The notes: generated from the sequence alone by a model not told the origin. A DNA stretch of 64,000 bases from Ruminococcus gauvreauii (GCF_025151995.1 NZ_CP102290.1:620001-684000), one strand, 5' to 3'. Shown: positions 1 through 9,246, numbered from the stretch's first letter. Numbers and translations: made by a program.

Positions 1-995
1 TCATTCTTCCCCTCTTCTATCGCCAGGCAGCCTTTGTCCGCCCAGTACACAATCAGCGATACGATATCCCTGTCCTGGACGCTGCCGTCTATGATGTATC
101 CCACCGCAGCGCTGTCGAGGCCTTCCGGAGGTGAGTACTGTATAGAGGGATAAATTTTTTCATCTCTTCCAAACAGAAAGAACAGAAGGGCGATGACTAT
201 TGTCAGTATAACACCTGCAGCCATCAGATAATATCCCTCTCTGTCTGCCGATCTGACTCCCGTGAAGTAACTTTCCGGCATCGGGGCATAGCACGTCAGG
301 CCATTGCCCACCGGAAGCGGCTGTTTCAGCACTCCCGTCAGTGTGTTTCCATCCCAGGACATATCCAGGATCTCAGATCCGTCTTTGCGTTCTCCATAAC
401 GTCCGTAGTAAAACTTAAGGATCTCATGGTTGAAATCACCCGGAAAGCTGACCGTAAATCTGCTTCCAGCCGGTATCTCGTTCTGCCATCCATTCGGAAA
501 AATATTACAGTACACTTCCGTATAGCCGTACTGAGTCTTCGGTTTCAAACCGTAAGTAAAGCTGTATGCGGCGGCAGTCACCATGGAATCTTCGCTTCCG
601 AAGCGAAGCACCACATTTCCGTTTTCCGTCGATTCGTCTGTCTCCGTATTGGAACCCGTCAGGTCAATACTTGCCCGGTAGGGAACATAATCGACTCTGC
701 CGTCCTCCGCCCCGGTGATAAGTCTGCCCCTGTAGGGTATATAGCGGTAAATCCCGTGGCGCGGGGTCACGAAGTCAACGTCGATTCTTTCTTCTATTGT
801 GTAAGAATTATCCTCATGTATTTCCACACTGGTGTCATAGCTGTTCGTCGTCATGTAAACATCTTCCTGGACGCTCTGAACCTTATCTGCAGTTCCTGAC
901 GAGCCAAATGCTGTAAACAGCGTGCCTGCATTTGTGACCAGCAGAATGAGGACAGCCCAGACGGCAACAACCATTACCTGTTTCAATCGCTTCAT
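1..995 (-). CDS. DUF2207 family membrane protein (C-terminus cut by window edge)
   Basis: The first ~331 residues of a DUF2207-type predicted membrane protein are present; the gene runs off the left edge without a stop. The ATG at 995 opens a signal-like hydrophobic segment (MKRLKQVMVVAVWAVL). A long extracytoplasmic beta-rich domain follows, with YMTTNSYDTSVEI and an RHGIYRYIP stretch, then a second membrane segment near residues 255-275. Full-length relatives are usually about 550-650 residues, so roughly half is missing. It lies 13 nt downstream of lemA on the same strand; LemA and DUF2207 proteins often neighbour each other. The function of the family is unknown, probably envelope related. 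Confidence 0.8.
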   Translation of the reverse strand, partial: MKRLKQVMVVAVWAVLILLVTNAGTLFTAFGSSGTADKVQSVQEDVYMTTNSYDTSVEIHEDNSYTIEERIDVDFVTPRHGIYRYIPYRGRLITGAEDGRVDYVPYRASIDLTGSNTETDESTENGNVVLRFGSEDSMVTAAAYSFTYGLKPKTQYGYTEVYCNIFPNGWQNEIPAGSRFTVSFPGDFNHEILKFYYGRYGERKDGSEILDMSWDGNTLTGVLKQPLPVGNGLTCYAPMPESYFTGVRSADREGYYLMAAGVILTIVIALLFFLFGRDEKIYPSIQYSPPEGLDSAAVGYIIDGSVQDRDIVSLIVYWADKGCLAIEEGKN

Positions 996-1008
996 ATTTG
1001 CCTCTCAA

Positions 1009-1566
1009 TCAGAATGAAACTTTAACGCTCTCGCGTTCTGCAGCTTCATTCACCTCATACAGCGGCTTCCTGCGGAATCCAAAAATTCCTGCCAGCAGAT
1101 TTCCCGGAAACATTTCGGTTTTCGTATTATACTTATTGACAACTCCGTTATAATACCGTCTGGAGCCCGCGATCTCTTCCTCCACTCTGGAAAGCTGTTC
1201 CTGGAGCTGCAGAAAATTCTGATTGGCCTTCAGATCGGGGTAGCCCTCGGATAGTGCAAACAGAGATTTCAATGTGCCTGTCAGTACATTATCGTTTTTG
1301 ATCGTCTCCTCAGGCGTTCTGGATGTCATCGCCATGTTTCTCGCCGCGATCACCTTTTCCAGCGTTTCCGATTCATGCTTTGCATAGCCCTTGACCGTCT
1401 CAACGAAATTCGGAATCAGATCGTATCTCTTCTTCAGCGAGACATCCATTGCCGAAAATGCTTCCTCCGTCTTGTTTCTCAGTTTCACAAAACCGTTGTA
1501 AGTGCCGGCCAGCCACAATATGAGCAGGACGACGATCACCAGAATGATAATCAATGCTGTTGTCAT
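1009..1566 (-). CDS. lemA: LemA family protein
   Basis: A 185-residue protein with one N-terminal membrane helix (residues ~3-23) followed by a helical cytoplasmic or extracellular domain. The family core is visible: YNGFVKLRNKTEEAFSAMDV, then KKRYDLIPNFVETVKGYAKHE, and the ending region with FPGNLLAGIFGFRRKPLYEV. Length and layout fit LemA. The start has an AGAGGTG ribosome site. It is probably co-transcribed with the downstream DUF2207 gene. The biochemical role of LemA is not established; it is membrane-anchored. Confidence 0.93.
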   Translation of the reverse strand: MTTALIIILVIVVLLILWLAGTYNGFVKLRNKTEEAFSAMDVSLKKRYDLIPNFVETVKGYAKHESETLEKVIAARNMAMTSRTPEETIKNDNVLTGTLKSLFALSEGYPDLKANQNFLQLQEQLSRVEEEIAGSRRYYNGVVNKYNTKTEMFPGNLLAGIFGFRRKPLYEVNEAAERESVKVSF

Positions 1567-1629
1567 ACATTACACCTCTTTCTTCCAAAAAGACGGGGAG
1601 CTTTCGAAAAACTCTCCGTCCTTTGTCTT

Positions 1630-2049
1630 TTACAGATTCGCCTTGATTTTACTGATCACTTCATCGTACTCTTCGTCACTCAAGAATACTTTCTCAGGAT
1701 TCATCGCGAACACCTGTGTCCATTCAAATCCATCTTTGTATTTCGGTACAAGGTGGAAATGCGTGTGGCCTGCAGTATCGCCGTAAGCTCCGATATTGAC
1801 TTTATCGGGGCTGAATGCTTTCTGAATAGCTGCCACTACCTTTGCCATATCGGCAAAATATCCGTTTCTCTCTTCATCAGACAGCTGTGTGATGTCCGGA
1901 ACGTGAGATTTTGTTGCAACAATACATCTTCCTTTATGACTCTGCTCTTTAAACAGATAAACCAGTGCGTTGTCCAGCTCGCAGATTTTGAGGCCGAATG
2001 GCGCTAAAAACTCGCCTTCAACACAGTATGCGCATTTTTGATCCTTCAT
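1630..2049 (-). CDS. HIT family hydrolase
   Basis: A 139-residue histidine-triad protein, the usual size for this family of nucleotide hydrolases/transferases. The catalytic triad H95-T-H97-F-H99 is intact and is preceded by the usual GDTAG-type loop. An N-terminal CAYC pair (C6, C9) may form half of a structural zinc site. Members hydrolyse purine nucleoside phosphoramidates or dinucleoside polyphosphates; the exact substrate cannot be read from sequence. The start is preceded by GGAGAGGG. It is 63 nt upstream of lemA on the same strand. Confidence 0.93.
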   Translation of the reverse strand: MKDQKCAYCVEGEFLAPFGLKICELDNALVYLFKEQSHKGRCIVATKSHVPDITQLSDEERNGYFADMAKVVAAIQKAFSPDKVNIGAYGDTAGHTHFHLVPKYKDGFEWTQVFAMNPEKVFLSDEEYDEVISKIKANL

Positions 2050-2150
2050 ATTACCCTCTCCTTTTAACTGTAATGGTTTCTCATAAGCAGCAGAAGATCT
2101 CCTGCTTATGCATAAGTATACCTCTTTTGCCGAAAATTCACAATCCTTTT

Positions 2151-3344
2151 TTACGATTCCGCAGATTCCCCGGCCGCCTCTTCGTCCGTATTCTCCTGCA
2201 ATTTTGAACCGTAAAGCATCTCCTGCAGCTTCGGAATCGTCTGTTCCCAGTCAGGCATCAGCTTTTCATTTCTTGAGACAAACATGCCGTCATAGGGAAT
2301 CCTGTCTTTCACCAGCTCATAGTGAAGCATCGACGGAACTTTGCCGAGAAGTCCCCAGAATTCATTTTCCGGTATATTATGTGTGACCAGCGGCATCAGC
2401 CGGTTTGCCAGTTTATCGATATCCGGGATACTCATCTGGCGGATCTTCTGTGTGAGCTTCATCAGGACTTCACGCTGCCGCTCAGTCCTCTGATAATCCG
2501 AATTTCCCACCTTGCGGATCCTGGCATAGGCAACCGTCTGTATTCCATTGCATTCATACGTACCTGCCCCCGGTATCATATACTCCGGGTAGCGGTCCTC
2601 GATATTCATATTCTGGCACATGTGTTCCATCGTCTGATTTGCATTTGCCGCTTCTTTTTCGGTGAATGTGATCGAGATCGCTCCGACTGCATCGATAATA
2701 TCGATCATGTCCTTAAAAGAAACCGCCATATACCGGTCCACATTGATTTTGAAATTCTCGGTCACTGTCTCAGCGAGCAGAGGTCCCCCGCCGTTTGCAT
2801 ACGCCGCATTCAATTTGCGGTATCCGATCCCCGGTATATCCACACATGTATCCCGCATCAGGGAAACCATACTGATCTGCTTTTTCTCGTAGTTCACAGA
2901 CAGCAGGATCATGGAATCGGAATTTGCATTCTCCGTACTTGTGGTCCTGTCCACCCCGATGAGAAGCACATTATACACATTTTCCTCCGTCATGACGTTG
3001 CTTTCGCCGCGATACTTTTTAATATTTTCCTGTATCGCCTGCAGCTCTTCATCAACCGGCTCTTCTTCCGCCGGTTCTTTTGCCTGCTCCTCCGGTATTG
3101 CCTCCTGTACCTCGCTGTCCGGCACATAATTCGACTGCGCAAAATAACTGTGCCCTTTCGCATACACAACCGAGGCACACAGCAGGATCATTGCCAGCAC
3201 AAAGAGACTGCAGTTGGCAGCAGTCTTCCACTTATGTTCTGCAGCACAATGCACATGCGATGCCACATCCTCCGCAAAACCAGCCGCAATCTGAGTGACC
3301 TTTTTCCAAACTGTCCGTCCGGCCTTTTTCAATTTTTCGTTCAT
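2151..3344 (-). CDS. LytR-CpsA-Psr (LCP) family cell-wall polymer ligase
   Basis: A 397-residue membrane protein: a short basic cytoplasmic N-terminus, one transmembrane helix near residues 45-63, an acidic linker (EEQAKEPAEEEPVDEE), then an LCP domain from about residue 105. LCP hallmarks are visible: NVLLIGVDR, SDSMILLSVN, SLMRDTCVDIPG with the conserved Arg, KLNAAYANGG, and the YARIRKVGNSDYQRTERQR segment. LCP enzymes transfer undecaprenyl-linked secondary wall polymers to peptidoglycan outside the membrane. It is divergent from the PfkB kinase gene at 3472. The polymer it handles is unknown. Confidence 0.92.
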   Translation of the reverse strand: MNEKLKKAGRTVWKKVTQIAAGFAEDVASHVHCAAEHKWKTAANCSLFVLAMILLCASVVYAKGHSYFAQSNYVPDSEVQEAIPEEQAKEPAEEEPVDEELQAIQENIKKYRGESNVMTEENVYNVLLIGVDRTTSTENANSDSMILLSVNYEKKQISMVSLMRDTCVDIPGIGYRKLNAAYANGGGPLLAETVTENFKINVDRYMAVSFKDMIDIIDAVGAISITFTEKEAANANQTMEHMCQNMNIEDRYPEYMIPGAGTYECNGIQTVAYARIRKVGNSDYQRTERQREVLMKLTQKIRQMSIPDIDKLANRLMPLVTHNIPENEFWGLLGKVPSMLHYELVKDRIPYDGMFVSRNEKLMPDWEQTIPKLQEMLYGSKLQENTDEEAAGESAES

Positions 3345-3471
3345 CTTACACCTGCCCTCATTTATGTTAATTTTATTATATATAAAATGTCGAAAAATAC
3401 AAGATTTTCCCGATGAAAATTGTGTTATAATTTTAATGTAACGGAGAAATCATTCAAGGAGGAGTCACAAT

Positions 3472-4374
3472 ATGCCGTACGATGCAATTATCATAGGTGC
3501 TTCTATCATCGATATCCCTGCCGGGCCTGTGGATGCATCCGTATTTTCCACGGGGTCGCATCCGGTAGACCGGCTTGCCTTTCAGGTCGGAGGCGACGCC
3601 ATCAATGAGGCGACCGTCCTGTCCCACCTGGGAGCTGATATCAAGCTGGTCAGCAAGATCGGCAGCGATCCCGGCGGAGATTTTATCCTGCAGCACTGCA
3701 GCCGCCACAGAATTGATACCTCATCCATCGTCAGAGATCCGTCGATGGATACCGGAATTAATATCGTACTGATCGAAAAAAACGGGGAGCGCAGCTTTAT
3801 CACCAGCAGAAGCGGGGGGCTGCGGCAGCTGAAACCCGAGGACATCGACCTGTCTGTATTTTCAGAGAGCTCCCTGCTGTGCTTTGCAAGTATTTTTGTC
3901 TTTCCGTATTTTCAGAATGACGACCTAGTCCGCATCTTTTCAAAGGCAAAGGAGCACGGGATGACGCTCTGCGCTGATATGACAAAATGTAAAAACAAAG
4001 AGACCACTGAGGATATCCGGGAAGCACTGTCTTATCTGGACTTCGTATTTCCAAATCTGGAGGAAGCACAGATGGTTACCCGGAAAGAAGATCCGGATGA
4101 GGCTGCGGACGCCTTTCTGGACTGCGGCGTCAAGCACGCCGTCATCAAGCTGGGAAAGCAGGGGTGCCTGATCAAAAGCCGCAGCGAACGTATCATCGTC
4201 CCCGCCGTTCCTGATGCCGTGTGCCTTGATACCACCGGTGCCGGCGATAATTTTGCCGCCGGTTTCCTGTACGGCCTGATAAAAAAACAGCCGCTGTACG
4301 AATGCGGCCGCCTTGCGAACGAGACTGCGGCACGCTGCATCGCCAGGATGGGCGCCACCGCATGGATTGAATAA
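3472..4374 (+). CDS. PfkB family carbohydrate kinase
   Basis: A 300-residue sugar/nucleoside kinase of the ribokinase fold. The N-terminal GG motif region (FQVGGDAINEA) and the C-terminal PfkB signature DTTGAGDNFAAGF are present, with D259 as the likely catalytic base. Substrate specificity (fructose, ribose, ketodeoxygluconate, nucleoside or other) cannot be fixed from the sequence. Translation starts behind AAGGAGGAG at about 3457. A TATAAT box lies at 3426-3431, but its -35 is weak. It is monocistronic, bounded by the strong terminator at 4401. Confidence 0.88.
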   Translation: MPYDAIIIGASIIDIPAGPVDASVFSTGSHPVDRLAFQVGGDAINEATVLSHLGADIKLVSKIGSDPGGDFILQHCSRHRIDTSSIVRDPSMDTGINIVLIEKNGERSFITSRSGGLRQLKPEDIDLSVFSESSLLCFASIFVFPYFQNDDLVRIFSKAKEHGMTLCADMTKCKNKETTEDIREALSYLDFVFPNLEEAQMVTRKEDPDEAADAFLDCGVKHAVIKLGKQGCLIKSRSERIIVPAVPDAVCLDTTGAGDNFAAGFLYGLIKKQPLYECGRLANETAARCIARMGATAWIE

Positions 4375-4400
4375 TATCGAGAATAGATTAGCCACACATA

Positions 4401-4448
4401 GGCAGGGCAGGTGTGATTCAAATGAATCACACCTGCCCTGCCTTTCTC
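4401..4448 (+). terminator. Rho-independent terminator after the PfkB kinase
   Basis: A perfect 19-bp inverted repeat (4401-4419 and 4424-4442) with an AAAT loop, followed by TTTCTC. It ends the kinase transcript and also separates it from the converging Septu genes. Confidence 0.85.
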
Positions 4449-4461
4449 ATCGCCCATTATC

Positions 4462-5133
4462 CTAATATATACCGAGTTGTTTCTCCAACCACGCAATCAC
4501 AATTCCACAATAAGGTGTAAGCATCCTTTGTTCCACATATCTCTGATGCACTTTTTCCAGAAACGCCAAATATGTATCATGACTTTTATTTCCACATATT
4601 TTTCTAATCTCACGTTTTGCCTGGAGCAGAACATTTTTTCTGTTCTCTGGCAATGAACTGGCTTTACAATTTAAATTAAGTGTCTCTTCCACATCTGTTT
4701 TTATTTTTATATCATCTGACGTAATATATCCGTCTGATGTATAGCAGATTTTTCTAATCAAATAAATATCGAAGGGATCTACAGTCAGTGGAATATTTTT
4801 TCTATGAGCATCACATGTCATATCTTCCTCTTTCACCCCGGGTTGAAGGCTGTTTCCATAACATACACCCAACATACGTTTATAATCCAAGGTACTCGCC
4901 GCATCATATATTCCATTCTTTGGGTTTCTGGCACTGTAATGTTCAATCCTGATATCTTCTGGTGCCTTAATCCTGCACATACAATATGCACACAATCCTT
5001 TTTGTTCTTCCCACATTTGCCTGCGAATATCTTCACGTGGTTTCGGCGACAATTCTTCATAACATGCTTTTGGATCACTTTTTCTATATTGCAATAAACT
5101 ATCCGGTTCCCTTCCTCTCCGAATTAATATCAC
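4462..5133 (-). CDS. ptuB: PtuB-like HNH nuclease of a Septu-type defence pair
   Basis: A 223-residue protein of the TIGR02646/PtuB type. An HNH-like core is visible: CAYC at about residues 48-51, then RIEHYSARNP, YGNSLQPG and CDAHRK, consistent with Cys-pair zinc binding and a His metal/catalytic site. In known Septu systems PtuB is the nuclease effector that works with the PtuA ATPase in abortive or degradative anti-phage defence. Its start overlaps the ptuA stop by 4 nt (ATGA), so translation is coupled. The region is visibly more AT-rich than its neighbours, which suggests transfer. No reverse transcriptase is next to it, so this is not a retron version. Confidence 0.82.
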   Translation of the reverse strand: MILIRRGREPDSLLQYRKSDPKACYEELSPKPREDIRRQMWEEQKGLCAYCMCRIKAPEDIRIEHYSARNPKNGIYDAASTLDYKRMLGVCYGNSLQPGVKEEDMTCDAHRKNIPLTVDPFDIYLIRKICYTSDGYITSDDIKIKTDVEETLNLNCKASSLPENRKNVLLQAKREIRKICGNKSHDTYLAFLEKVHQRYVEQRMLTPYCGIVIAWLEKQLGIY

Positions 5134-6482
5134 TGCTGCTCCTCCTGCATTTTCTCAAAATCTAAAGTTATTCTTGCTCCACTTATTTCAGGATCAGTAC
5201 TTCCTACTATTTCTTCTATTTGATTTAGCAATTCCTCTGCATGTTTTATTTCTCGCTTGTCGATGGCTTGATAAAATTCAGATAATAACTGTCGAACGTC
5301 TGCCGGACGTTCCCACACTCCCATCACTTCTCTTAAAATAGAATTCGCATCTCGTCCATATGTCTGTTCTGCTGGAACATAAACCTGACTGTTATCAAGA
5401 ATTCGTATATGCTCTTTCTCAACCGAATTAATGACTGACGGAGCGTGAGAAGTGACTACGAACTGTACTTTTGGAAAAACACTCTGCAGGTCTTTCAATA
5501 TTGTCTGCTGCCACTCAGGATGAAGATGAAGGTCAATCTCATCAACTAAAATAATACCCGGGGTTTTTTCCAGTACCTGCTCTCCCATCTGAGGATTTAA
5601 AACTGCCATCCGATAGGCTATATCGCCAATCATACTTAGTGTATTCTTATATCCATCACTCATCTCATTAAGTGCAAATCTGCATCTTTTTTTGGCATCA
5701 TCTGTATATTCCATTATAATTCTGTGTGTATCCAGATCAAAAGTGATTGCTGGATCCTCAAATCCACTGATTTCCCGGAAACATTTACAGATAGCTTCTT
5801 CCACTACCTTTAATTGTATTATTTTTTCTACTGTACCGGTTTTTTGCTGGTTCTGCAGACTTTTCAGCGTCATTTTTTCAAACCAATTCAACATCATTTT
5901 TTCATTTGACTCAGCCGCCATACAGTCCAGATAGCCTACCTGACGGTTAAACTTTTGAAGGGATTTTAAATTTCTTTTTTCTTTTTTCTGGGCATAAAGC
6001 CTGCCCGTTCCATAATAGGATAGCACAGGTAAAACAATTTCCGCATTCCCCATCATGATCTGTTCCTGCATTTGTTCCGCAATATGAATAATCTGCTGTG
6101 CACCCTTTAATGTCGTTTTTCCTCCACTGGAATTAAGTGAGCGTGTCCATTTTACATCTGCTTTACCGTTGCATATACCATAACCCGTAATTTCTACCGG
6201 AAACTGCTGCTGCGCATCAATAATTCCATCTAATTCATAGAATTTATATCTTGCATCCTCTTTATGAATATTTCTGCTTATAGTTCCCTCTATTCCGCAT
6301 AAAAAAGAGCTGATTGCTATCGCTATTGCATCTAATATAGTAGACTTCCCTGCCCCATTTTTACCGACAAACAATGTTAAATGATCATCTAAAAAAAGAG
6401 CTGTCTCCTCAAAGCATCTATAATTTTTAATCTGGAGCGTATTTAATTTCATTCTATGCACCGCCTCATTTTCATTGAGCAT
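5130..6482 (-). CDS. ptuA: PtuA-like AAA/ABC-type ATPase of a Septu-type defence pair
   Basis: A 450-residue SMC/OLD-like ATPase: Walker A GKNGAGKST (residues 40-48), a signature-like ALNEMSDGYKN stretch, Walker B GIILVDEIDLHLHPEW and the switch VVTSHAPSVI. The long insert between the Walker motifs fits PtuA and related overcoming-lysogenization-type ATPases. It is the first gene of a two-gene operon with the HNH protein. The start ATG at 6482 has GGAAGG 5 nt upstream; a second ATG ten codons in is also possible. Composition is AT-rich like ptuB. Assignment to Septu rests on the partner being TIGR02646-like. Confidence 0.8.
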   Translation of the reverse strand: MLNENEAVHRMKLNTLQIKNYRCFEETALFLDDHLTLFVGKNGAGKSTILDAIAIAISSFLCGIEGTISRNIHKEDARYKFYELDGIIDAQQQFPVEITGYGICNGKADVKWTRSLNSSGGKTTLKGAQQIIHIAEQMQEQIMMGNAEIVLPVLSYYGTGRLYAQKKEKRNLKSLQKFNRQVGYLDCMAAESNEKMMLNWFEKMTLKSLQNQQKTGTVEKIIQLKVVEEAICKCFREISGFEDPAITFDLDTHRIIMEYTDDAKKRCRFALNEMSDGYKNTLSMIGDIAYRMAVLNPQMGEQVLEKTPGIILVDEIDLHLHPEWQQTILKDLQSVFPKVQFVVTSHAPSVINSVEKEHIRILDNSQVYVPAEQTYGRDANSILREVMGVWERPADVRQLLSEFYQAIDKREIKHAEELLNQIEEIVGSTDPEISGARITLDFEKMQEEQQ

Positions 6483-6633
6483 GATTCCTTCCCGTTCGCT
6501 TATTTTTTATTATATCCAATAACTGCCACGCTAACAAGGACTTTGTCCTCAATAAATCAATATATCCACCGAAATCAATGATGTTAGAACATTGGTTCCA
6601 GTGGATATCATACTTGCCGTCTATCTTTTTGTG

Positions 6634-7077
6634 TTATCTGTCTTTTATCATCTGGTCATAACTCATGAAAGTAAAGCCCAGCTTTTCATACAGCCGCACT
6701 GCACCCTCATTACTCTTCGTCACTTCCAGGCGGAAACGTTTCGCCTCGGGGTATTCATCGAACAACCATTCGAAAAACTGTGTCCCGTACCCCTTTCCCC
6801 GGCATGTCTCATTCAGGTAAATTTCTTCTATCATCACGGTAACTCCGCCGGTCTCACACGCATAAAAGCATGTGATATAAGCAAATCCAACCGGCCGTTC
6901 CCCATCCAGAAGCATCACGCCGCGCAGCAGCGAACCGTCGCGCACCGCATCCGCAAATGTCCTCCTGAGGATGCTGTCGTCCACCGTATGATCGACCGCA
7001 TCACTGTGATAGAATTCATGAACCATCGGCAGGACCAGTTCCTCGTCTTCGGCACACATCTCTCTTATCTGCAACAT
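6634..7077 (-). CDS. GNAT family N-acetyltransferase
   Basis: A 147-residue single-domain acetyl-CoA-dependent acetyltransferase. The motif A region (EIYLNETCRGKGYGTQFFEWL) holds the R-x-x-G-x-G/A acetyl-CoA loop, and the C-terminal NEGAVRLYEKLGFTF is the typical motif B. The acceptor is unknown. It lies 17 nt behind the isochorismatase-like gene, so it is probably the last gene of the metY operon. Confidence 0.9.
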   Translation of the reverse strand: MLQIREMCAEDEELVLPMVHEFYHSDAVDHTVDDSILRRTFADAVRDGSLLRGVMLLDGERPVGFAYITCFYACETGGVTVMIEEIYLNETCRGKGYGTQFFEWLFDEYPEAKRFRLEVTKSNEGAVRLYEKLGFTFMSYDQMIKDR

Positions 7078-7094
7078 AACTAAGACTTTCCTCT

Positions 7095-7637
7095 CTATTT
7101 GATCAGTTTGGATATCGTCTTAAAGGTATCCGAGCCGGCTTTCTCCAGCAGCTCAAACAGGATCGACTCATACGTACTCACCAGGATCCCCTCCTGGATC
7201 GCACGGCTGACCGCCGTGTCTTTGTCACTCTTTTTCCTTGAACTCACGCAGTCCGTGATCAGTATAGGCTGATACCCGTGTTCCTTTAAGTCAATACAGG
7301 TCTGCAGCACACAGATATGAGTCTCGATGCCGCAGATGATAATATTTTTCTTTCCAAAACTTTTTACTTTCTCGGCGATCGCCTCGTCCTTCCAGCAGCT
7401 GAATGTCTTTTTGTCAAGATATTCATCCGTACCCGCCGCCTCGTAAACAGACTGTACAGAGTTTCCCAGTCCCTTTGTGTACTGCTGTGTGATCATCATG
7501 GGAATATCAAGCGTCCTCAGCCCTTGGATGAGAATCGATGCATTTCTCTCCAGTTCCTCCCCCTGATACATCACTTTCATCAGGCTTTCCTGATAATCCA
7601 CGATCATCGCCATCGTATCTTCTGCCTTAATCCTCAT
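7095..7637 (-). CDS. Isochorismatase-like cysteine hydrolase
   Basis: A 180-residue hydrolase with the Asp-Lys-Cys triad of the isochorismatase fold: D14 in IVDYQ, K77 in DKKTFSCW and C109 in GIETHICV. Family members hydrolyse amides such as nicotinamide or carbamates; the specific substrate is not evident. The ATG at 7637 is preferred over one six bases earlier because AGGAG then sits at a normal distance. It lies between metY (24 nt) and the GNAT gene (17 nt) in an apparent operon. Confidence 0.88.
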   Translation of the reverse strand: MRIKAEDTMAMIVDYQESLMKVMYQGEELERNASILIQGLRTLDIPMMITQQYTKGLGNSVQSVYEAAGTDEYLDKKTFSCWKDEAIAEKVKSFGKKNIIICGIETHICVLQTCIDLKEHGYQPILITDCVSSRKKSDKDTAVSRAIQEGILVSTYESILFELLEKAGSDTFKTISKLIK

Positions 7638-7661
7638 ACTCATTCTCCTCTTCTCTTGTCG

Positions 7662-8939
7662 TTAAACCGCCTCAAGCGCCTGCTTGAGATCCGCAATGAT
7701 ATCATCAACATTTTCAATGCCGACAGACAGACGGATCAGATCCGGAAGTACCCCCGCCTCAGCCAGCTGCTCATCGTTCAGCTGACGGTGTGTATGGCTG
7801 GCAGGATGCAGCACACAGGAGCGCGCATCTGCGACGTGCGTCACAATCGCGATCATCTTTAGGGCATTCGTAAAGCGCATCGCCCCGTCTTTCCCGCCTT
7901 TTGGTCCGAAACACAGCACCCCGCAGGTACCGTTCGGCATATATTTCTGCGCCAGCTCATAATACCTGCTGCTCTTAAGACCCGCGAATTCTACCCATGC
8001 TACCTTCTCATGGTTTTCCAGAAACTCAGCAACCTTCAGCGCATTTTCAAAATGACGCGGAACTCTTAAGTGCAGCGTCTCCAGTCCGATGTTCGTCAAA
8101 AATGCATTCTGAGGAGACTGGCACACTCCCATATCCCGCATCAGCTGCGCCGTTGCTTTCATGATAAATGCCTTCTTTCCAAACCGCTGCGTATAGATCA
8201 CCCCATGATAGGAATCGTCCGGCGTCGTCAGCCCCGGATACTTATCCGCATATGCATCCCAGTCAAAATTACCGCTGTCCACGATACAGCCGCCCATCGC
8301 CATGGCATGCCCGTCCATATATTTCGTCGTGGAATGTACCACGATATCTGCTCCGAATTCAAACGGACGGCAATTGATCGGAGTCGCAAATGTGTTGTCA
8401 CAGATCATCGGGACGCCGTGCTCATGAGCCAACGATACGAATTTATCAATATCAAGTATAACTCCTGCCGGATTGGATATGCTCTCCGCAAACACCGCCT
8501 TTGTATTCGGACGGAATTCTTTTTCTAAAATTTCTCTGTCCGCATCCTGATCCACCAGCGTCACGTCAATCCCAAAACGTTTCAGTGTCACTGTCAGAAG
8601 GTTCGATGTCCCACCGTATACCTTTGCCGCGCAGATCACGTGGTCACCCTCCTCACAGATATTCGTCACCGCCATCAGTGTCGCAGACTGTCCAGATGAA
8701 GTCAGCATGGCTGCCACACCGCCTTCCAGGTCGCAGATCTTCTGAGCTACGGTATCACAGGTGGGATTCTGAAGTCTGGAATAGAAATATCCCTCCTTCT
8801 CCAGGTCAAACAGCTTACCCATCTCCTCACTCGTCTCATACTTAAATGTGGTGCTCTGGTAAATAGGCAGCACACGCGGCTCGCCATTTCCCGGCTGCCA
8901 CCCGCCCTGCACACAGATTGTCTCTTTCTTCAACTCCAT
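7662..8939 (-). CDS. metY: O-acetylhomoserine sulfhydrylase (PLP-dependent Cys/Met metabolism enzyme)
   Basis: A 425-residue PLP enzyme of the Cys/Met metabolism family. The Schiff-base lysine is K206 in HSTTKYMDGH, and the PLP phosphate site SSGQSA is at ~81. The length (about 425) and the long C-terminal part with CFGPKGG favour O-acetylhomoserine aminocarboxypropyltransferase (MetY) over cystathionine gamma-synthase or lyase (about 380-400). It makes homocysteine from O-acetylhomoserine and sulfide. No S-box or T-box leader could be recognised in the ~80 nt upstream. Confidence 0.9.
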   Translation of the reverse strand: MELKKETICVQGGWQPGNGEPRVLPIYQSTTFKYETSEEMGKLFDLEKEGYFYSRLQNPTCDTVAQKICDLEGGVAAMLTSSGQSATLMAVTNICEEGDHVICAAKVYGGTSNLLTVTLKRFGIDVTLVDQDADREILEKEFRPNTKAVFAESISNPAGVILDIDKFVSLAHEHGVPMICDNTFATPINCRPFEFGADIVVHSTTKYMDGHAMAMGGCIVDSGNFDWDAYADKYPGLTTPDDSYHGVIYTQRFGKKAFIMKATAQLMRDMGVCQSPQNAFLTNIGLETLHLRVPRHFENALKVAEFLENHEKVAWVEFAGLKSSRYYELAQKYMPNGTCGVLCFGPKGGKDGAMRFTNALKMIAIVTHVADARSCVLHPASHTHRQLNDEQLAEAGVLPDLIRLSVGIENVDDIIADLKQALEAV

Positions 8940-9022
8940 GCTTTTATCCTCTCTTCTCCATATCTTTCATTCGTCACGTTATCCCTTATTTTAACGCGTC
9001 CGGCGTCACTGTGCAAGGAGAT

Positions 9023-9184
9023 TTATTCTCCCTTATCCCGTTCTTTTGTGCAGCACTTTGCCTGTCCGGGACAGCTGCCGCAGTCGCAGTCACAGAACTT
9101 ACCCTGCCGAAACTGCCGGATTTTTCTCACGATGACCCAGACTGCATATGCTGCAATCACTGCGATGATGATAAATTCAGCCAT
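9023..9184 (-). CDS. FeoB-associated Cys-rich small membrane protein
   Basis: A 53-residue protein: one N-terminal transmembrane helix (AEFIIIAVIAAYAVWVIV), a basic stretch (RKIRQFRQGK), then a cysteine cluster CDCDCGSC and CC. This is the layout of the short FeoB-associated Cys-rich proteins coded near feoB in Clostridia, possibly handling Fe2+ at the membrane. The ATG at 9184 is chosen because AGGAGG lies 8 nt upstream; an ATG at 9190 is too close. Unusually, a Fic gene and the feoB terminator separate it from feoB. Confidence 0.82.
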   Translation of the reverse strand: MAEFIIIAVIAAYAVWVIVRKIRQFRQGKFCDCDCGSCPGQAKCCTKERDKGE

Positions 9185-9246
9185 TCTCATTTCCTCCTGT
9201 GTTTCATATAGCCGGATTACCGCGTATCGAATACCCTCGCTTTATT

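Noticed and set aside
4462..6482. Retron-type defence system
   Set aside because: PtuB-like proteins occur with retrons, but no reverse transcriptase or msr/msd-like RNA is beside this pair, so plain Septu is the better call.
6551..6608. Inverted repeat ATATCCAC...GTGGATAT around the GNAT 3' region
   Set aside because: The loop is about 40 nt and no T-run follows, so it is a weak terminator at best.
8940..9022. SAM or T-box riboswitch in front of metY
   Set aside because: The leader is only about 80 nt and shows no S-box or T-box core.
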